Shown here one piece after another: positions 61,001-64,000 of a stretch of 64,000 nucleotides of DNA. The position numbers were made by a program, and so were the translations under genes. The DNA comes from Swingsia samuiensis. Its GTDB lineage: Bacteria; Pseudomonadota; Alphaproteobacteria; Acetobacterales; Acetobacteraceae. The notes below the pieces were generated by a model. The model was not told the origin of the DNA. It saw only the letters and a program-made list of their open reading frames with translations, and did not search any database. The DNA lies in the NCBI RefSeq assembly GCF_006542355.1, contig NZ_CP038141.1, positions 1 through 64,000 of the forward strand, read 5' to 3'. Each line of letters starts with the position of its first letter. Position 1 is the first letter of the stretch.

Positions 61001-61542
61001 GAGGCGCCAGATGGAAAAAGATCAAAAATACCACCGCGCGTTGCAAACTCTCCCGGCTCCATCACGGTGTCTGTTCGCGTATATCCATTATCAATCAACA
61101 ATTCGATCAGCATGGACTGATCCAACGTCTCTCCACTCGCAACACTCAGGGATTGCCCTTTAAATGATGAGCGCGGTGGCACTCTTTGAATAAGACTATG
61201 AATGGTGGTTAAAACAATACGTCGTGCTTTTGTTGGCTCCAATAAACGACATAAGGTTCCAACACGTTCTGCAACCAAAGCAGGATTAGGCGAAACACGG
61301 TCATAAGGCAGGCAGTCCCAAGCCGGTAAGCGCAATACCTCTACTTCTGGCATTAAATAGGCTAACATATCTGCTAAAGCTGCAACGGCAGCATCATCTC
61401 GCGCAACATGCAATAAAGGGCCTTCATGCTCCGCCAGTCTTTGCCTTAAAAGGAAAGCAACACTTCCATCTGGAACACCCCATATTGTAGGGCCGAAAGA
61501 TGTTGTGGTTACTTCACTCGTGACAGCTTCGCTTTGTGCCAT
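58054..61542 (-). CDS. mfd: Transcription-repair coupling factor Mfd
   Basis: ATP-driven translocase that removes stalled RNA polymerase and recruits UvrA. The 1162-residue protein has the UvrB-like N-terminal domain, the RNA-polymerase-interacting domain (EGDLVVHQEYGIGRYNGL near residue 492), and helicase motifs including GDVGFGKTEVALRAA (Walker A, about 652) and DEEQHFGVG. The C-terminal TRCF domain is present. It is divergent from recG, 72 bases away, and converges on the exported protein gene with overlapping stops. Confidence 0.97.
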   Translation of the reverse strand: MAQSEAVTSEVTTTSFGPTIWGVPDGSVAFLLRQRLAEHEGPLLHVARDDAAVAALADMLAYLMPEVEVLRLPAWDCLPYDRVSPNPALVAERVGTLCRLLEPTKARRIVLTTIHSLIQRVPPRSSFKGQSLSVASGETLDQSMLIELLIDNGYTRTDTVMEPGEFATRGGIFDLFPSGASDPVRLDLFGDEVENIRSFDVGTQRSTEKLARFDLRPVSEYSLNAASISRFRTGWRDTFGSAATEDLIYENVSHGRRYPGLEHYLPLFHDGDGEQMETLLDYMPGVAMSFDQHAPDILKARLEMIKDHYEARRVPVREGEMPYRALPPHRLYLDQHGWDSMLAKVPSVVLNTFAKPDIGDGIDAGNRPGQLFARARDGSREGIFEAFGKQAEEWAKSGRRTYVTAWSRGSRERIAHLLKEHGVAAESYDSWPKAASVSRGTVGLLVLGLERGFITDRLSFVSEQDLLGERISRPPRRKKRGEQFISQIGEIAEGDLVVHQEYGIGRYNGLETITEGRVAHDYLSIMYDDAQRLLLPVENIDLLSRFGSEQTGVQLDKLGGTAWQARKAKMKSRIRIMAGELIRTAAARALKEAPTLAPAEGAWDEFCARFPFVETEDQTRAIADVLEDMSAGRPMDRLVCGDVGFGKTEVALRAAFVAAMSGMQVAVVVPTTLLARQHYRSFSTRFEGLPVKIAQLSRLVTAKEASKVREELSEGKLDIVVGTHALLAKTVSFNRLGLLIIDEEQHFGVGHKEKLKSLREDVHVLTLSATPLPRTLQLSLSGVREMSLIATPPTDRLAVRTFITPFDSVMIREAIQRERFRGGQIFCVVARLADMERMSERLIDIVPDAKIAQAHGRLTPTELERVMTEFADGKYDILLSTNIVESGLDMPSVNTIIIHRADMFGLGQLYQLRGRVGRGKQRGYAYLTWPQTKPLSASSQKRLEVMQTLDSLGAGFTLASHDLDLRGAGNLLGDEQSGHIKEVGIELYQQMLEDAVAGLRQERGRKEEDDKDWTPHIILGLPVLIPEKYVPDLPVRLGLYRRIASLNGEQEVEAMRAELVDRFGSLPPEVANLLDVVLIKKMCREAGVERLEAGPKGMVIQFRKNRFKNPAGLLDWATRKQDSGVKIRPDHKLALIREMTNATRINFAKKVTNVLCKLARKV

Positions 61543-61614
61543 TTCTATCTTACCCTATACCTACCACTTTAATGACCAGCTCACTTTTACCAACCGAAAG
61601 GAGCGATCCCACCT

Positions 61615-63723
61615 GTGTCCTCAGACCTATCTTCAGCAGATTTGCTCGCGCCCCTCTTTGCCCCGCTTACAACCCTACCGGGAATTGGTCCACGCCATGC
61701 GAGTCTGCTTGAAAAGATAGCTGGAGGCAATCGTGTCCTTGACCTGCTGCTGACCTTACCAGAACGTGTGATCGATCGTCGTATTATACGAACAGTTGCC
61801 CAAGGACACCATCTCCCACCTGGAGAGATTTTAACAGCTCGTGTGCGTGTCCTTTCCATGCGCAAACCAAACCGTCCCGGGCAACCTTCCATCATCCGAA
61901 CGGAAGATGACACAGGAAAAATTGACCTCGTTTTCTTTCAACAAAAAAATATGCCCGCCCCGACGGTTGGTGCTGATTTTTTAATTTCAGGGAAAACAAG
62001 CACGTTTCAAGGCAGTCTAACCATGCCTCAGCCTGATCATGTGATGAGTTGGAGCAAACGAGAGAGTTTCCCAACCCTTGAGCCTGTATGGCCACTAACG
62101 GCTGGATTATTCCCCTATACCGTTCGTAAAGCCATGCGAGGCGCTTTATCTTTATTACCAACTCTCTCAGAGTGGCATGACCCAGCACTCATTAAAAAGC
62201 GCCATTGGCCAGCTTTTCACGAGGCCATTCGTTTCATTCAAAACCCTTCAGAAATTTCAGAACATAAAGAATGGACGTCCATCAAAGAACGTGCCTTATC
62301 CCGCCTTGCCGCAGATGAAATATTGGCAGATCAACTCTGCTTTGGGTTAGCACGCGCCAAAGCACGCAGCAGGCCCGGCCGTAGCATGAAAGGGGATGGC
62401 TCATTACGAAAAGAGCTTCAACAACGCTTCGGCCACTCCCCAACAGAATCTCAAAAAAGAGCTATATCTGAAATATCAAACGATTTAGCATCCTCAAGCC
62501 CAATGATGCGGCTTTTGCAAGGAGATGTTGGCGCAGGCAAAACCTTCGTTGCCATGAACGCCATGTTACAAGCGGTTGAAGCAGGCGCTCAAGCCGCTCT
62601 TATGGCGCCAACAGAAATACTTGCCCGGCAACATTTTGAAACTGTTTCACGCTTATGCCCCACCACGAGCATATACCTCAGCGGGAACATCAAAGGCGCA
62701 AAACGACGAGAAGCTCTCAAAGCAATCTCAACAGGTGACGCCAAAATTGTTATTGGAACACACGCTCTTTTCCAAGAAGGCGTTACTTTCTCTGACTTAG
62801 GCCTTGCTGTTATTGATGAACAACATCGCTTTGGCGTTAAGCAGAGAATGGAGCTTAGCGCGAAAGGCGTTTCAACAGATATTCTTGTTATGACCGCCAC
62901 CCCCATTCCACGCACGTTACAGCTGATGGAATGGGGAGAGATGAGCGTAAGCCGCCTTGATACAAAGCCTAAAGGCCGTCTCCCTATTCAGACCACACTC
63001 CATAATATGGAATCTCTTCCCAATATCTTTGAGGCACTCAAGCGTGCTCTTGCCAATAACGTTCAGATCTTCTGGGTATGCCCTCTGATCGAAAACAGTG
63101 AAACTCAATCTGCCGCTGCTGCGGAAGAAAGATGGGCCACGTTAAGCGAACGCTTCCCCGGAGTGGTGGGCCTTGCGCATGGCAAGCAGGACATTTCTAT
63201 ACGACAAACCGCCCTTGATGATTTTCGGGATGGAAAAACACGTATTCTTGTCGCCACAACCGTCATTGAAGTGGGAGTGGATATTCCTAACGCTTCCATC
63301 ATGGTAATCGAACAAGCTGAACGATTTGGTCTTGCCCAACTCCATCAGCTACGCGGACGCGTGGGCAGAGGAAGCCAAAAATCATTTTGCCTGCTCATTC
63401 ATGATAATGCAGCCACATTTACAGCGATTAAGCGCTTAACATTGTTAAGAAATACGAATGATGGATTTTTAATCGCTGACGAAGATTATAAAATTCGAGG
63501 CGGAGGGGATCTCGCTGGCAACCGGCAATCTGGTTTACCCGGCTTTAAAGTTGCTCACGGAAACCGCCTTTCCATTCTTACCCCTGCCATGCAGCAAGAC
63601 AGTGAACGTGAACTTCAGCGTAACCCTTTTCTCAAAAAAGACGAAGGTCGCGGCCCTGCATTAAAAAAGCTTTTGACACTTTTTGATCGAGACGATCCAG
63701 ATCGACTGCTTATTTCTGGATAG
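61615..63723 (+). CDS. recG: ATP-dependent DNA helicase RecG
   Basis: Branch-migrating helicase that regresses stalled replication forks. The 702-residue protein begins with a wedge/OB domain (LPGIGPRHASLLEKIAGG). Helicase motifs include GDVGAGKTFVAMNA (Walker A near residue 303), DEQHRFGV, TATPIPRTL and QLRGRVGRGSQKS. The start is a GTG at 61615 with AAGGAG upstream. It diverges from mfd. Confidence 0.96.
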   Translation: MSSDLSSADLLAPLFAPLTTLPGIGPRHASLLEKIAGGNRVLDLLLTLPERVIDRRIIRTVAQGHHLPPGEILTARVRVLSMRKPNRPGQPSIIRTEDDTGKIDLVFFQQKNMPAPTVGADFLISGKTSTFQGSLTMPQPDHVMSWSKRESFPTLEPVWPLTAGLFPYTVRKAMRGALSLLPTLSEWHDPALIKKRHWPAFHEAIRFIQNPSEISEHKEWTSIKERALSRLAADEILADQLCFGLARAKARSRPGRSMKGDGSLRKELQQRFGHSPTESQKRAISEISNDLASSSPMMRLLQGDVGAGKTFVAMNAMLQAVEAGAQAALMAPTEILARQHFETVSRLCPTTSIYLSGNIKGAKRREALKAISTGDAKIVIGTHALFQEGVTFSDLGLAVIDEQHRFGVKQRMELSAKGVSTDILVMTATPIPRTLQLMEWGEMSVSRLDTKPKGRLPIQTTLHNMESLPNIFEALKRALANNVQIFWVCPLIENSETQSAAAAEERWATLSERFPGVVGLAHGKQDISIRQTALDDFRDGKTRILVATTVIEVGVDIPNASIMVIEQAERFGLAQLHQLRGRVGRGSQKSFCLLIHDNAATFTAIKRLTLLRNTNDGFLIADEDYKIRGGGDLAGNRQSGLPGFKVAHGNRLSILTPAMQQDSERELQRNPFLKKDEGRGPALKKLLTLFDRDDPDRLLISG

Positions 63724-63726
63724 AAC

Positions 63727-63758
63727 TTAACGCCCGGCCTGAATACGCCGGGCGTTAA
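63727..63758. terminator. Bidirectional terminator after recG
   Basis: TTAACGCCCGGC at 63727-63738 pairs perfectly with GCCGGGCGTTAA at 63747-63758 (12 bp, 8-base loop), between the convergent recG and lpxR-like genes. The GC-rich stem is strong, but U-tracts are short on both strands. Confidence 0.65.
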
Positions 63759-63762
63759 ACCT

Positions 63763-64000
63763 TTAGAACTTTACAGAGAACTTTAAAGAGCCATAGTTAA
63801 ACAACCCAGCCTTTTGGCCTCTAAACTCTGTCGATTGCCAATTTTGGCTATATGACAAACGCATGCCATGCCACATCACAGCAACACCAGCATGAATTTC
63901 GCCCACATCCCATTTTTTTTCGGTATGAGGTGAATTGCCTCTTACAGTACTACCTTGAAGCGTAGCGTCATAGCCTACAGCTTGCCCATCCACGCCACCA
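63763..64000 (-). CDS. LpxR-family outer-membrane lipid A deacylase (C-terminal part)
   Basis: The last 79 residues of a beta-barrel protein whose 5' part lies beyond the window. HAGVAVMWHGMRLSYSQNWQS, TEFRGQKAG and the terminal FNYGSLKFSVKF with C-terminal Phe match the end of LpxR/DUF2219 outer-membrane proteins, which remove the 3'-acyloxyacyl chain of lipid A. Catalytic residues are upstream and cannot be checked here. The frame is open to the window edge. Confidence 0.6.
   Translation of the reverse strand, partial: GGVDGQAVGYDATLQGSTVRGNSPHTEKKWDVGEIHAGVAVMWHGMRLSYSQNWQSTEFRGQKAGLFNYGSLKFSVKF

Overview
The window reads as a 64 kb piece of a low-GC alphaproteobacterial chromosome (mid-40s percent GC, judged by eye), most likely an acetic acid bacterium (Acetobacteraceae). 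This rests on family content and gene order: dnaA-dnaN-recF-gyrB, rodZ-ispG-hisS-prfA, the alphaproteobacterial DUF4167 protein beside prmC, cobS-cobT behind a J-domain gene, and an LpxR-like outer-membrane protein at the edge. The genus cannot be fixed from the sequence alone. Base 1 is the GTG of dnaA, so the record was probably rotated to dnaA. Coding density is very high. No gene-free stretch exceeds 300 bases; the largest gaps are 37321-37562, 50668-50895, 46073-46252 and 29657-29832. I see no insertion sequence, prophage, CRISPR array, rRNA or pseudogene.

Layout. 1-7072 (+): replication start-up and gyrase (dnaA, dnaN, recF, gyrB) and a DUF3108 periplasmic protein. 7176-10342 (+): glmU-glmS, making UDP-GlcNAc for the envelope. 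10428-14974 (+): an AT-rich pair, a YdiJ-type FAD/Fe-S dehydrogenase and a polytopic GT-C-like membrane protein. 15018-17630 (+): thiO-thiS-thiG-thiE for the thiazole branch and coupling step of thiamine synthesis. 17696-20269 (+): a Na+/H+ antiporter with a degenerate cyclic-nucleotide-binding-like tail. 20284-21708 (-): a divergent POT-family transporter.

21840-29656 (-): a packed eight-gene run, mltB-like, rlpA-like, D,D-carboxypeptidase, tmk, holB, metG, tatD and an MBL hydrolase, combining wall remodelling with DNA precursor and polymerase-loading functions. 29833-36813: DedA protein, ATP-grasp enzyme, MlaD, uppP, amino-acid permease, MscS channel, tRNA-Met(CAT) and a glycosyltransferase. 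36850-46072 (mostly -): DUF4167, prmC, and the run lysC, nitronate-monooxygenase-like, rodZ, ispG, hisS, prfA. A small + strand secreted protein is wedged between prfA and prmC.

46253-50981: ubiG, a Tat-exported beta-propeller lactonase, glutaredoxin, a ComF-like protein, DUF3553, galU and tRNA-Leu(GAG). 51038-58057: lipB, a LolA-like lipoprotein with bolA, then J-domain protein-cobS-cobT (cobaltochelatase subunits; cobN is not here), a DUF1217 protein and an exported unknown. 58054-63723: mfd and recG, divergent. 63763-64000: the 3' part of an LpxR-family gene.

Most of this is conserved housekeeping, and I found no clear undescribed multi-gene system. The points most worth a second look are loss of key motif residues in three otherwise intact proteins (POT transporter, RlpA-like protein, antiporter tail), an uncharacterised DedA/ATP-grasp pair, a zinc-type J-domain protein ahead of cobST, the small secreted protein between prfA and prmC, and bidirectional hairpins built into the 3' ends of convergent genes.
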